Part shown: positions 42,225 to 54,823 of the stretch, piece by piece
Layout: each line of letters begins with the position of its first letter
How positions within the stretch are numbered: position 1 is the stretch's first letter
Assembly: GCA_023014485.1 (NCBI GenBank)
Contig: JAJOZX010000918.1
Location: 941,501 to 1,005,500, forward strand
DNA from: Bathynomus jamesi
Taxonomy: Eukaryota; Arthropoda; Malacostraca; Isopoda; Cirolanidae
Length of the DNA: 64,000 nt
Direction of reading: 5' to 3'
Position numbers and translations under genes: made by a program
The notes under the pieces: model-generated
Database searches by the model: none
What the model saw: only the letters and a program-made list of their open reading frames with translations
Told to the model about the DNA's origin: nothing

Positions 42225-43640
42225 AAAGAATAGTTAGACACAAAATCTATGACTTTTTGGAAACTCGGAAAAAATTCTACGATAACCAACATGGGTTTCG
42301 GTCAGGCATATCATGCCTATCACAACTAATGGAACACTACAACAACATTATTGATGCACTTGAAAGTAATGAAAACTATGATGTAATATACACAGACTGC
42401 TAAAGCGTTTGACAAGTGTGACCATGGAATCATAATACATAAACTGAAATATATTGGAATAACAGGAAAAGTAGGGAAATGGATATATAATTTCCTTAGT
42501 GAGCGGCGGCAAGTCGTTACAGTACAAGGAGTATCTTCATCAGAATCAGAGGTCCTCAGCTCAGTACCACGAGAAACAGTATCAGCTCCACTACTCTTCA
42601 TAATCATGCTAACTGACATAGATGAGGACGTTATCAGAGACAGTAGAGTAACATCCTTTGCGGATGACATGAAGATTAGTAGAAAAATAAGAAACCCAGA
42701 AGATATAGGATCTCTACAAACAGACATGAACAGAATCTACAAGTGGACGGAAGACAACAATATGATTTTAACACTGAGAAATTTCAACTGTTACGGTACG
42801 GAAAAAGGGAGGACCTAAAATCCATGGAATACTATACCCCAAATGGACAGAAAATTCAGAGAAATTCTAAAGCAAAAGATTTGGGAGTTGTAATGACTGA
42901 TGATGCGAAATCTGAAACACAAAATAAGATAGCAGTGAACAGAGCAAAGAAAATAACTGAGCAGATACTGAGAACCTTTAAACGAAGGGATAGGAATATA
43001 ATTATTCCTCTATTAAAAACACTGATCATACCCAAATTGGAATACTGCTCGGTCCTAACATCCCCATACAAAAAAGAAGACATTAGACAGCTAGAAGGGA
43101 TTCAGAGAAGCTTCACAGCCAAGATCAAGGGGTGCAAAGAACTAAATTACTGGGAAAGGTTACGCGAACTAAACCTATATTCATTGGAAAGGAGAAGACA
43201 CACACACACACACACCATTATTTACACTTGGAAAATAATGGAGAAACTAGTCCCTAATTTTACTCTGAACCCTGTAACTCCCTCAACAACGGTGGAAAGT
43301 AGAAAAGGAAGACTGTGTCGTGTTTCCAAATTAAAGGCGAGACAAGGAACATCCTTAACCCTGACAGAAAATAGTTTTGTTGTGAGAGGACCAAAACTGT
43401 TTAATCAGCTGCCCAAACACCTAAGGAACACGAATAGTGTTGCGGTGGACATCTTCAAAAGAAGATTAGACGCCTGGCTCAGAACAATCCCCGATGAGCC
43501 GGGCGTACCTGGCTATGTGAGATGGAGAGTACAAGAAACTAACTCACTACTTCACCAGGCCAACTCGAGAGGAGAGGCGACAAGCTTGACCTTCGTGAAA
43601 TGAGAAATCATCGCAGGGAACCTTTGAAAGGTTGAAAGGT
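42225..43640 (+). pseudogene. CR1/jockey-like LINE, 5'-truncated
   Basis: The RT region begins FERIVRHKIYDFLETRKKFYDNQHGF. The finger/palm motifs follow: TD-x-AKAFDK (with a one-base shift near 42400), SVPRETVSAPLLF (expected GVPQGTVLGPLLF, so degenerate) and TSFADDMKIS (catalytic FADD). A frameshift near 42790 follows. From 42743 a 286-codon frame covers the thumb and C-terminus (IIPLLKTLIIPKLEYC, KLFNQLPKHLRN, FKRRLDAWLRTIP). The 3' end carries CTACTTCACCAGGC and ends near 43640. The endonuclease is missing. Other copies are at 26404-30160, 33165-33428 and 11055-11148. Confidence 0.85.
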
Positions 43641-43659
43641 TATGTATGTATATACACAC

Positions 43660-43815
43660 TCTTAAATAATCTTCCTCAATCTTTCCTCCTTCTATGACCT
43701 CCATTCTTTCAAACGCAGAGTCTCCAGGCATATTGGAAACCCTGGTCCTTGATTTTGGATCTCTACTTCTTCTAATGGGGAAGGGGAGCCCTTGCCCCCT
43801 CCTTCCTACATTAAT
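43660..43815 (+). mobile_element. LINE 3'-end fragment (family of 52405-54565)
   Basis: Matches the last 150 bp of that LINE (CTTTCAAACGCAG, CCTTGATTTTGG, GCCCCCTCCTTCCT). Only the 3' end is present. Confidence 0.8.
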
Positions 43816-43906
43816 ATATAATACTGTAGACTCTCTACAGTAAAGTTTCAAACGTATGAAAGTTACAACTACCGTGTTGTCAGGGATTTACTGTAGACAG
43901 TCTAGA

Positions 43907-44361
43907 CAGAGCCGGATTTAGACGTGTGGAGGCCCTGGGCAGCCTCCATGTGGAGGCCCCCCTACCTTAGGGGAAGACATAATTGAAGTCATCCATAAGA
44001 TTCATAATATAATTAACATACATACACTTTCAAAACATCGTGCACTCTTGTGTCTGTCCATTCCACTCATTTCTGCAAAAAATGAAAGCCTCGGGTTACT
44101 CGGGTATTCCATTATAGTGAGAGTAGGCCTAAAAGAGTAATAAAAACAAAATAATAATCAGTACACAACAAATAGTAATTGGTAAAAGTTTATGTACTAC
44201 AGTGGTATTGGATACACGTGTTTTTTTGTTGATCATCTATCGGGTTTTTCTAGTTTCGGGTTTTTTCTATTTTGATAATGGCTTGTCAATATGTGGAGGC
44301 CCCCAAGATGTGGAGGCCCATGGGCAGCTGCCCACTTTGCCCACTCCTAAATCCGGCCCTG
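43907..44361. mobile_element. 455-bp non-autonomous hAT element
   Basis: Ends CAGAGCCGGATTTAG and CTAAATCCGGCCCTG. A perfect 8-bp duplication AGTCTAGA lies at 43899-43906 and 44362-44369. A GTGGAGGCCC motif recurs near both ends. No transposase. Confidence 0.93.
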
Positions 44362-44369
44362 AGTCTAGA

Positions 44370-45689
44370 TATGTTGGTCAGAGGTCCACACAAGACTATC
44401 TTGCAAAGAAAGGGTTGGACCTTTGACCACCTGTTATATTTTGCGGCTTTTATTTTTCAGTAGAGTAATAATTCAGAAATAATTCAGACGCCTGCTCTGC
44501 CATTGCTCCTGCGAATTCATGCTAAGATTGTTACTGTAACCCCACCTCTTGACAGATCTTGGAGAAAGTGTGATCAAGTCTAGAGAAGGGATGGGGTAAC
44601 GTTCATAACGTTGTTGCTAAATTTCAGACGGAAATGAACAATAGCTCATATGAAAGCTAAAGTAAGTTACAAATTAATGATACTAGTTAAAGTGGGCTAG
44701 ATTTGCGGTGCTGGGGCCCGCAGCCCCCGAATTACTTGGGGGCGGTCAATTGTTAAACTTCACAAAAGTTCCTCGTGAACTTAAAGTAACTCTTAAGCTT
44801 TCACTGCCTTAATACATAATTTCTTTTCAAAATCTTCGGTATCCGATTTCAGCTTTTAAATTTTTTTTTTTTTTACAGACTGCCTGTTATATTATAGATA
44901 CATTTTGTTGATGTACAATTACAGGTCAAAGGTCACAGTTAGATCACATTCGGTTCAGATATACTGACGAAGTTATAATAGATCTGTAGTCACTTTATTA
45001 AACATGAATGTACTCCAACAAATGAATAACGCATGATGTTATCATTTTTCATCATTTTAGGTTTTATTGTTGTCAGAGGTAACTGTTATAATGCTTAGTT
45101 TGGATATGGTTTGTCTGTTTGATTGTTATTTTTTGTTTATTATTTGTTAATTGTTTGCTAAATAAAGGATAACCACTGGTACCTCATATCGTAATTTTAC
45201 ATTAATGTGATGTTATCTCGAATAAAGATGATATCAATAACAATGGAAATTGCAACGTATAAACCATGTCTAAAAACTAATGTTTTGTCTTTCCTGTTTT
45301 CAGGTGGGGGATTTTTGACTGTTCAAATGGAATAATAATGAAAGTTTCAGCATTCTAAATTGGCCAGAAGAGGAAAACCCCCAACACAAATTTTTCGCTG
45401 TGTATTATATCTGCCATACAAAATAAATCTGATCACTACAAACTTTGACAGACAAAGGGTACCCTTCATTGTTATACGCTGTTGAAAATATATATATATG
45501 ACAGTGTTGCTTTTCGTCTCCAACATGATGCCCGATATAAGGACTCCTTTTTGTCAAATATTCCAAAATGTCATAGACGGTGCTGTAATGCATATGCAAA
45601 CAAAAACCGTTAAGTAGAAGAGAAAGAAGGTTTTGCATGAGCCAACACTACAAACGCAGACTATGCAGGAAGAACCAAGTGTGAGCTTA
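44370..45689. other. No gene recognised
   Basis: Short open frames only. Around 44690-44750 there is a GC-richer inverted motif (GGGGCCCGCAGCCCCCGAATTA). Nothing can be assigned. Confidence 0.4.
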
Positions 45690-46235
45690 AAAAAAAATAA
45701 AAAATAGTGTTTTGTATGTGGCAAAGAAAGAGACAAAAATGGTGACATAAAACTGATTTTAGTGATCACTGAAGATCGCCAGGGCTCGATATGGAAGAAA
45801 GCAAAAGAACTGGATGACAAGGAAATTCTTTATTAGTTACAAGACTTTGGTGATGAATGCTTAGACCGCATAGCGTATGGTTTCAGGTACCACGGGTCAT
45901 GTATAAGTGCTTATTTAGATAGGCTACCCCCAAGCCTCTGATAGTATTGAAGATTCAAGTCCAGCCTATGACAGATTTTAGTGGTTTGTGTCAGAGAAAG
46001 GTGACAAATGTTCAAAGAGGGCTTAGTATTTTATTTATCTCATTTATCATACTTGATTTGTATCGAGAATGGTTAAAAGATCAAAGTGTTGAATCTGCTA
46101 TGCTGTACACTTCTGTTATTTTAAAGAAAAGATTTGAGAAGCACTATGATAAAAAAGTTGTTTGTTCGACAAAAAGGTACATCAAGTCTGATATGTTTCT
46201 CAGATTTATCAATTGTCAGCGTTCTTGCAGAGGTA
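45690..46235 (+). pseudogene. Degenerate Cys/His-domain protein, probably transposon-derived
   Basis: The plus strand reads CVCGKERDKNGDIKLILVIT, then DDKEILY-stop-LQDFGDECLDRIAYGF and RYHGSCISAYLDR with stops and shifts. CxxC followed about 50 residues later by YH-x-x-C resembles an N-terminal zinc-binding module that I have seen in repetitive arthropod proteins. The trace continues with many stops to about 46235. The family is not identified with certainty. Confidence 0.4.
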
Positions 46236-47063
46236 AATAATCTCAAAGAGTAGTTATAGGAAGAAGAGTATTCTGAGGAAAGCGATGTTGAAGAAAATTT
46301 AGAGCGTCTAAACCTGCTACAAACTGAATCATTCCATGCCGCAAAACCATATGATGCCATCTGAAAGAAGCTGCAAGACAGGAGAAACAAAAAAGGAGGT
46401 GGTCCAGAGAAGGCACGCTGGACGATGAAGAGAAACTTAATACGGACATTTTTTATGAGTTAGCATTGAAACGAAGCCAAAATATTTGTATAATCATCTT
46501 GCTTGCCTCATTTCTACATTTGTAACCTACTCGACAATTGCAATACATTCTTTGTGCGAGTTGATTATATTCATTGCTAATTTCATAATTTTTATTACAT
46601 TTTGGTAATGAAGGTCTTGAATTCGGGATTACATCTAATCGACTTGATAGTCTATCGACGAGTATGTAGTGTGGGTTAAATTAAGTTAGGTTAGGTTACG
46701 GTAGGTTACACTAAATTCGGTTAGGTTAAGTTAATTTTTTAGTATCGATGTTATGGTCTTGTCGACCGGATATGTATAGATACTTTGAATTGGGTCACTA
46801 ATCCTAAATTACACAAACAATTGATATAAAATTTTGACACAATTTTCATAAAAACACAATACGATAATATAAATAGATTTCTTCATATTATTTTATATAC
46901 TTTTATACTACTCCAAACCAAACCAAAAAAAAAATGTTACGTCACTAAACTCTGGCTCGAATGATGTGATTAAATAATGTTAAAATATCTCGCATGATCG
47001 CATCCATTTGTTTTATACAAACAATGTGGATTTTCTTTCGTCCAAACTATAATTAAACATACA

Positions 47064-47064
<1 letters not shown>
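46236..47064. other. No gene recognised
   Basis: AT-rich. TTAGG-like repeats (TTAGGTTAGGTTACGGTAGG) at about 46684-46725 are similar to those in the foldback elements. No clear element ends were found. Confidence 0.45.

Positions 47065-47136
<72 letters not shown>
47065..47136. repeat. (TA)n array
   Basis: A pure TA run of about 72 bases abutting a mariner end. Confidence 0.97.
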
Positions 47137-47139
<3 letters not shown>

Positions 47140-47929
47140 TGTCCGTAAAGTCATGGTGGGATTTTAAATAGCTATATTATTGCAACGAAACATGATAATG
47201 AGATGAAAAAAAGGCAAATTGAAGAACAACTCTAAAAGAATAACTTTATTTAACGTAGTTCGATATGGGCTCCTCTGGTACTCTGGTAGCCCTGCAGACA
47301 TCTAGGCGGTGATTCAATTCCAGCCACACACGCCCAAGAACATCAGGAGTGACGGATGCGATAGCTTCCATGATTCGCTCGTGCAAGTGATGAATATCCC
47401 TAATGGGTACACTGTACACGCTTTGCTTGACGTAACCCCACAAATAAAAGTCCAAAGGTGTCAGGTCCGGAGAGCGTGGAGGCCATGGCTTCCATCCTCC
47501 TCTTCCTATCCATCTCTGTGGAAATTTTTCATTAAGGAATTCTCGAACAACGTTGGCATAGTGCGGAGGAGCACCATCTTGCTGAAAGATGACATTATTG
47601 TCAATAAATTGGGGTACTGCAAAATGTTCCAACATAGCGAGGTAGTTGTGTGACGTCACAGTGGGTTCCGCGAAGAAAAATGGGCCAATCACTCGATCTC
47701 GTGCTAGAGCACACCACACATTAACTTTCGGGCTATTACGCTCATGTTCAACATAGGCATGTGGACAGCCTAGACTAACTACGAGATAAAGGTTAAGCTT
47801 AGCCTAGACTAACTACAAGATACAACTTTGAGAGTTGTTCTTAAATTTGGCATTGTTTCATCTCATTATCATGTTTCGTTGCAATAATATAGCTATTTAA
47901 AATCCCACCATGACTTTACGGACACACTG
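47137..47929 (-). mobile_element. Tc1/mariner element with about 100-bp inverted ends
   Basis: Termini GTGTGTCCGTAAAGTCATGG and, inverted, the same. The match continues inward about 100 bp, through ATTGCAACGAAACATGATAA and beyond. TA lies on both sides. The coding content is the C-terminal half only. Such long inverted ends suggest that the left end is a duplicate of the 3' end. Confidence 0.85.
47246..47757 (-). pseudogene. Tc1/mariner-type transposase, C-terminal half
   Basis: The frame enters at HAYVEHERNSPKVNVWCAL, then has VIFQQDGAPPHYANVVREFL (second Asp), WPPRSPDLTPLDFYLWGYVK (third Asp) and a C-terminal helix region (WLELNHRLDVCRAT). The N-terminal DNA-binding domain and first catalytic Asp are missing. 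Confidence 0.85.
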
Positions 47930-48192
47930 TATATTGGTTTTTCACCGAGCCAATGAAACCACAATTAAAGAATAACTAAATGAAATCATATTAAACCGTT
48001 TATATTTTCCTTAAAATGAGAGGTAGTTTATTTAAATCGGACGAATAGTCTTTTTACAAATTAATCATGAACAGTAATTGTTAAAAATTAAAGGTGACAA
48101 GGAGAGTAATTAGAGACTCAGCTAAACATTAATAATAAAAAAAGTTTACAGGGAACAAAAACGAGTTGAATAAAACAATAGCGCATAAATTA

Positions 48193-48394
48193 CAGGGGTT
48201 CTTAACTTCTGGGTCGCGACCCAGACTTGGGTCATTAATTTGTCATTTATCATTTATTTATGTTATCCCTAATCATTTTACCATTAATTACTTATTTTAT
48301 TATCTATTACAGTGAACTGTTTGAAGGCATTAGTCGTCGAGCTAGCCCCGAGACCAGAATTTGGATCGCAGCCTAAAAAGGTTAAGAACCCCTG
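48193..48394. mobile_element. 202-bp hAT-like MITE
   Basis: Ends CAGGGGTTCTTAAC and, inverted, CAGGGGTTCTTAACC. The subterminal part has GGGTCGCGACCC. The flanking 8-mers do not match, so the duplication has decayed. Confidence 0.7.
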
Positions 48395-48495
48395 GCCATA
48401 AAAATAAATATAGTAATGGCAGATATTTCATCAAACAACTTATCAGTTGGACTGGCAGTGAATTTGATACCCAGCCATAAAATGCAAAAGGCTCT

Positions 48496-49514
48496 GTTTA
48501 TGGTGTAAGATTATTTTGACCAATAGATTATGAATTTTTTGCAAATTTTAAAAAAATTTCCTTTACTTTTAAACTGATATTTTTCGACTAAAAATTTTCC
48601 ACAACTGCAGGTGGAAATATTAATGTTAGTAATAGTTTTTCAAAGTCAATTATAATTTTAAAAGTTCTCGAATCAATTTCGTTTGTCCGCCTCGATAACA
48701 AAGACTAAAAATATAAATAAATAATGAATGCATAAAATTGTAAACGCAATTTGTGCTCTCACAGTGTAAAAGTAAAGTCAAGGTCAATGGGTGCCTACAC
48801 CACTTGCTCGTATAAGTAGGCCTACGATTCCGCTAAGTTTCAACGGATGGCTGGACGCCCGAGCGTAAGCTAAGCTCACAGTAGGCGGAGTCCATTACTC
48901 AATATTCTCCTTTATCTTTCCTACAGTGACTGAGAGCCGCTTCTTAACCAAAAAGAAGATAAGGCGGGCATCGAATCTGAACACTTCAACTCAGTTCCAG
49001 AAGCGAAGCTACTTGAACACCGCAGGACCTCTAACAAGGTATTGTAGTTATGAACATTTATAAGGTCAGATGTAGCTTACACCAGAAAATAATAAGGTCG
49101 TAATTTTAAATTCTTTCCTTGGAATACATAATTTTTATATATCATAATTATACATTTATTACAAAAAAAAAGAAAAAGAAAAACTTTAAAGACACTTGAA
49201 ATTATAAATCTATTTGTATATATTCTTACAAATCCAATAAGAACATACATATTATATTATATTACATTACAGATATATATACATATACAACTTAGTCATA
49301 GCTACCCATGAAGTGATATGTTTTTTCGAGCAGAGTACTGAAAAAGTTTTTGTTCGTGTGCAAACAGTTAATGAGCTGAGAAGACATTACACAGAACATA
49401 TTCCCCATGTGTAGAGAAGGTACAGTAAAAATTTCATGTTTTTATTTCAGTTAATAAAAGAAAATAAAACCTTTTAAAGTGTCAGATGTTTAAAAAAGTC
49501 ACCCTGTATTTACT
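48496..49514. other. 3' flank of POT copy 2 with duplicated block
   Basis: About 48496-48770 aligns with 865-1130 beyond POT copy 1 (shared TTTTTCGACTAA and TTTCCACAACTGC type blocks, then GTGCTCTCACA). The gene duplication therefore included downstream DNA. The remainder to the stop codon has no recognised gene. Confidence 0.7.
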
Positions 49515-52154
49515 TTACCAACATTGACTTTCTTTTTCTGCGAGGATCCTCCTTTGTCTGTTGTAGTACCGCACAAGGAAGAAGAATACAACAGTGTTTA
49601 TACTCATTCCAACAGCGTATGCGAATGCTTCAGTTGATGCCCTATATTCAAAGACTCCGGTTGCAGTCGTTGTTTTAGTGATGATGGCAAACATCCAGAA
49701 ACCAACTGCGATGGTGAGAAGCCTAACAGCTTGCAATACAGATTTCATCGATGGTGGAGCTTCAGAGTAAGCAAAATCCATACTCGAAACGGAGAATAGA
49801 AGTTCTCCAGTCGTTATGATTAAGTACTGCGGGAATAGCCAACCCATGTGTGTGGTCGATGGTTTTGTCATATTAAATACAATACCACGTCCCTCGGTTA
49901 CCACTATATCATAAACGCCATCTTGTCTTATATCCGCTATTCCAACTGTCTTGTTATCTTTATTTAAAGTGTAGTTCTGTGGACTAATTGCTCCAAAGTC
50001 GCTTGCATCTCTATCAATAGATAAAATTTCGATTAGATCTCCATAAACTAAAGTATATTGATTCCAAATATCATTAGTCGATGGTGAAGTGTCTGTTATT
50101 AATCTTACTTTGGCTTCCGCATCCTTGTCTTTTAAGTAATCTTTAGTTGGATTAAGTACCCGTATTTTGTTGGAGAATAAAACTATGGTTGTTTCGTGCT
50201 TCTCAATTAGCTTGATATCTAGTTTCTGGGAATGTGATCCACAGTTACAAAGTATACTATAAATTACCTCTTCATCACTTAGGTCAACTGGTTCCAATTT
50301 AAATTCGTGTCCTGCAGGAATTTCGATATTTTCTGGAAGCCAATCGCTGGAAAGAGAAGCTGTGCATTCTCTGGGATTGTACACATTTAATTGAGCTTGC
50401 TTCGTGCCAAGAACATTCTGCTCGACAGCGATATTAACTGCTCCATAAACGATGAAAGAAATGGAGGCTAGAACCATCCCTAATAACATTCTGGACGTCG
50501 AGGTTTTCAGAATTCTTCGGCGATCAAGGAAAGGATAAACGAGTAATTCGAACAATGGTATGAGAATAAGAATAAGGAGAGGGCTTATGGATGAAGTAAC
50601 CTCTGGAGGAATTCTATACAAACCAATTCGATCGTAAAGACGCTTTGCTTGGAAAATCATACTCGTGAAAGTGTGGTAGAAAAGAGTCCAAAAAAAGGGA
50701 AAAGTGACAAAAAGGAGTAATACTCTTAGTGTTTTTTTCACATCTTCAATTAATTTTGCATCATATTTATCGCCTGCTCTATCTATCCAGTGGTCCACTG
50801 GCTTATCTCTCTCAGTTATCGATTTCTTAGTGGCATAAAATATACACTTCAGTGAATTTAGTAACATAGTGTCAGGTGGGGCCTCTTGGTACCATTTCTT
50901 ACCTATAAGATAAAAGAAAACTCAGTTTGCTTATAAGAACATTACGAAATTTACTAAAAGACTTAATGGCATTTATTTTAAATTACAGATATTTCTAGAG
51001 CTTAAGATAATTACCTGAGAAAAATACAATTGTTGATAATATCGCAAGGCCACAGAAGATCACGAAAGGAAGCATATAACAATCATTCCCAAAACACTGG
51101 ACACTTGATCGAAGTTGGGCAGTGAGTATCTGCCCGAAAAAAGCTCCAGCATTGACAACCCAGTAAAAGGCATAAAAGAAACTGAAAATGTATGATTACT
51201 AAGAATGTTACCTTAATTTTCGAATAGAAGAAGTATATGCCGTAAACATAGTATACATTTATTCAAATAGTACAGCATCAAACTATACCGTTGTTGTTGT
51301 CTTCGCTGTTCAGGGACTTTAAACTGATCAGGTCCGAGTGAAGTGTATACTGCTTTCATCAGACCCGCAGATATACCTAAAATAAATACTCCACCCATTC
51401 CTGTTGCCTGAATAGCTTCAACGCTGGCCATTATTGGCGATATCGAAGAAAGAGTGAAAACAAATGACCCAATCGTGTAGATACAACACATTGTAAATAT
51501 AGTCCGGAACTGAAATAAATGTAAGTAAATATCGCATGTAAAAGTCATACAGCTGAAATATTTCGATTTACCTCACATAGTTTTATGTTATTACGATCAT
51601 TGGATCCTGCTGACAAAACTGAGACAGTTATTTTTACACAGTGAATGATCCCAGTTTGCAATTTACATGTTATTAATTTAATGTAATTTATGTCAAATAT
51701 TTAGATAGACGCGTCCTTTAAAAGGTAAGTCGGTTTGTTAACAAATCTGATTTACAATATGGGGTACTTAATAATAATAATAATGAAAAATATTTACTAT
51801 TTGCAATGTAATGTTTTGAACAAGTCAGCCATAAACAGTGAAAACCATAAATTTTGATTTGTTTACCTTCCCTAAATATGTATCAGCAAGAACTGCTCCT
51901 GGAATAGGTGCAAGATAAATTAGTCCTTCAATAGCGGCCTTCAGCGTTGATGAGGTCGAGGCTGAAAACCGAAGTGCTCTTTGCATGTAAAATACAACAC
52001 CCCCAAATAGTCCATAATAGACAAAACGATCGAGTAGATAACCAGCCAAAATGAAAAATGCCCCAACGGGATACTTCAAGGAGGGATAATCGGCGTTACC
52101 ATCTTCTAGTAAAGTGGTCATTGGTTTTTTCTTACTCTCCTCCACTTCCGTCAT
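49515..52154 (-). CDS. POT/PTR2 proton-coupled peptide transporter (SLC15 family), copy 2
   Basis: A plasma- or vesicle-membrane symporter expected to import di- and tripeptides with protons. The coding exons are 52154..51867, 51509..51289, 51181..51015 and 50902..49515. All introns are GT-AG, the phases match, and the total is 687 aa (normal for the family). Exon 1 has transmembrane segments 1-2 with GLFGGVVFYMQRAL and PGAVLADTYLGK. Exon 2 continues FRTIFTMCCIYTIGSFVF. Exon 3 has FYAFYWVVNAGAFFG (PTR2 signature). Exon 4 has segments 7-9, a large extracellular domain of about 170 residues, and the last helices with FPQYLIITTGELLFS and MKSVLQAVRLLT, which fit SLC15A1/A2. The ExxER proton motif of helix 1 is YLLDR (Tyr39, Asp42, Arg43). 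An acceptor-like TTTTCCAG 16 bases upstream of the ATG implies a 5'-UTR intron. Paralogue at 1645-11886. Confidence 0.9.
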
Positions 52155-52404
52155 GATGTATGGTTATTTCTGGAAAAGAAATTAAACTTTGAGTATTGTA
52201 TAGTAATTTATAAGAACTATTTTTTTTTTCAGCTTGTTTCATATTAGGAGAAAACCCAGTTTCTTAATGGCGCCTTAAAGAATATTTCGGAACTACAAAT
52301 ATGAAGTAGTAAATAAACAAAGCAAAGTATTTTTATATTATACAGTTGCCGACACAACTTCTCGAACATTTTTGTTAATTTTATATAAAAAAAAAAAATA
52401 CATT

Positions 52405-54565
52405 CAGTGGTAACTTCTTTCCCTCCTCTTTTCCATTCCGGCGGCTCAGTTGCCGTCTCTTCTTCTGACAAAGCTGAACTCTTCGCTCAAACTTTCGCAG
52501 CGAACTCAACCCTGGACGATTTCGGTGCTGTTTCTCCATCTCCTCCTCCCTCCGATTTGATTATGTCTGAAATTAGAATCTCTTCCAATAATGTTCTTTC
52601 TGCCCTATCTGGGTTCAACTCTAGGAAGACGTACGGTCCTGATAGTGTCCCTCCTGTTGTTCTCAAGAACTGTGCTTCTGTGATGTTCCTTGCCTATGCA
52701 AACTCTTTCGTTTTTGTCTTTCATCTGGTCCTTTTCCTTCCTGCTAGAAGTTCGCTTTCATTCAGCCTGTCCCAAAGAACCAAAGAAGGGTGACCAGCGG
52801 CGCCATTTTCAGGGGGGGCAAGGGGGCCAGTCTCTTCCCCCAAGACTGTTTTCCACCTCCAAGACTACATGTGCCACTTCCAAGAAATCTCTTGGTGATG
52901 CACTTTAATTTACATTAGGATTTTATCACCTACGCAGACATTTGCGCTTAGTTCTTGGTCCCTAAAAAAAGACTAGGTTCAACCAGGTTGTACAGATTTT
53001 TTGCCCAAAAAATAATTCTATACAACACTGTTCATTGCTTTTCGCCCAAATCTTGCTTGCTGGTTTTGTCAGATTAAATATTTTCTGCAATAACTTCAGT
53101 ATAGGTCTATAGTATGGTTCTTTTAAGTTTTACTGTAGTCATGTATACGTTATAAACTGTGATATTTGAGACTGCGAAAAGTCTGTCTTACTTCTCTATA
53201 TAAAAATTTAATAAATTTTGTACCTAAATTTGCTTTTGATGTTTGCCTCCACAAGAAAATGTTGAAATAGCGCACCTGAGGGTGAACGCTCTCAACCCTC
53301 CACCTATTGTCCAACTTGTTTGATTTCTTGCCTTTCTAAAGTTTTTAATCTCTCCTTAATAGGAAAATTCTTAAATACCTCTTACAATCTTCTTTCAGAC
53401 GTCAGTACGAGTTCCGCAAGGGACACTCTACTGGCGATCTTTTTGCATATCTCTCCGACTCTTGGTCATCCTCCTTTCGGGATTTCGATGAAACCTTTGT
53501 AATTGCGCTAGACATATCAAAAACGTTCGATAGAGTCTGACACAAATCTTTAATTTCTAAACTGCCCTGTTTCGGTTTTTATCCTTCTATCTGTTCCTTC
53601 ATCTCTGATTTCCTTCCTGGCCGATCTATAACTACTGTTGTAGATAGGCACTGTTCTTCTCCAAAAGATATTAATAGTGGTATTCCTCAGGGTTCTGTCC
53701 TGACCCCTAGTCTGTTTTCTTTTATTTATTAATGATCCATTAAGTCGCACTTCCTTTCCCATCCACTTATCTGCCGATGATTCATTCCACTCTTCACTTC
53801 TCCACCCCCTTCGCAAAGCGTCCCTGTCAACAATCATTCCATGATCCTGACTGGGGCAGAGAAAACCTTGAGCTTTCAATGCTTCAGAAACTCAGTTCCT
53901 TCATCTGTTTACTCGTCACAATCTTCCACACGACTATTCCTTTACCTTCAACAATACACAACTCAATCCTTCATCTTCTCTTAAATTTCTTGGCGTTTCT
54001 TTCCTGGAAAGATCACATATACTCTCTTTCTAAAACACCTTCTAAGAGGTTACGTGTGTTGTACCGTCTATGCAGTTTCTTCACCCCCAACTCTTGTCCG
54101 CCCATGTATGGAGTATTCTTCTCATGTGTTGGGTGGCTCAACCCCACAGCTCTACTTGAATCAAATGCTTTTTGTCTCATCAATCCCCTACCTCTTACTG
54201 ACTCTCTTCAAACCCTCACTCTCTCTTTACTATCGCTATTATAACGGACACTTCTTCTGAACTCTCTAACTGCATGCCTCCTCCTTTAAGGAGAACACGC
54301 AGTACCACACTTTCTTTCGGCACAGTCTCATTCCTTTCCTGCCCAACTCTCTGACGCGAAGTATTTTCAATCTTTCATTTACTCAACCGGTCAACCCTGG
54401 AACAATCTTCTTCAGTCCATCTTTCCCCCTATCTGTGACCTCAAATCTTTCAAACGCAGTGTCCAGGCATCTCAAAAACCCTGGACCTTGATTTTGGCTC
54501 TGTTCTTCTTCTATGGGAGGGGTGTTTTTGCGAGCATTTGCCCTTGGCCCCTCCTTCCTGCATAA
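52405..54565 (+). pseudogene. Non-LTR retrotransposon (crustacean-type), interrupted
   Basis: The RT upstream domain reads KAELFAQTFAANSTLDDFG and SRKTYGPDSVPPVVLKNCAS. It is cut by a hAT MITE (52795-53278) and then continues CLISCLSKVFN, an insert of shifts, IALDISKTFDRV (RT palm), PQGSVL at about 53690 and DDSF at about 53775. The C-terminus (54100-54560) has FFSCVGWLNP and LINPLPLTD. Many frameshifts and stops. It lies about 250 bp upstream of the POT copy 2 start codon, facing away. Fragments of the same family are at 33715-34500 and 43660-43815. Confidence 0.85.
52795..53278. mobile_element. 484-bp hAT MITE inside the LINE
   Basis: Flanked by AGGGTGAC (52787-52794) and AGGGTGAA (53279-53286), an 8-bp duplication with one mismatch. 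The ends CAGCGGCGCCATTTTCA and, inverted, CAGGTGCGCTATTTCAA match loosely. LINE coding similarity resumes directly after it. No coding content. Confidence 0.75.
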
Positions 54566-54823
54566 TAAAAAACTAAACTATCAAAGTAGCAATGCATTTT
54601 CTTGGGAAAAATAAATCTCATTTGAAATTTAGAAGAATTCCGTTTCAATGACAATCCTTTGAACAGAAGATATCCATGGAATAACTTCTTCTTTTTTTTT
54701 AAATCGTCTAATTCTAGTTATTATATATGTTTTTATGCTAGATAATTTTAATGTTGGGGATTCCATATAATATAATAGGTGCAAAGGATTCATTTAATAT
54801 TATATATATATATATATATACAA

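Noticed and set aside
48193..48394. Target-site duplication for this MITE
   Set aside because: The flanking 8-mers differ, so only the inverted ends support the call.
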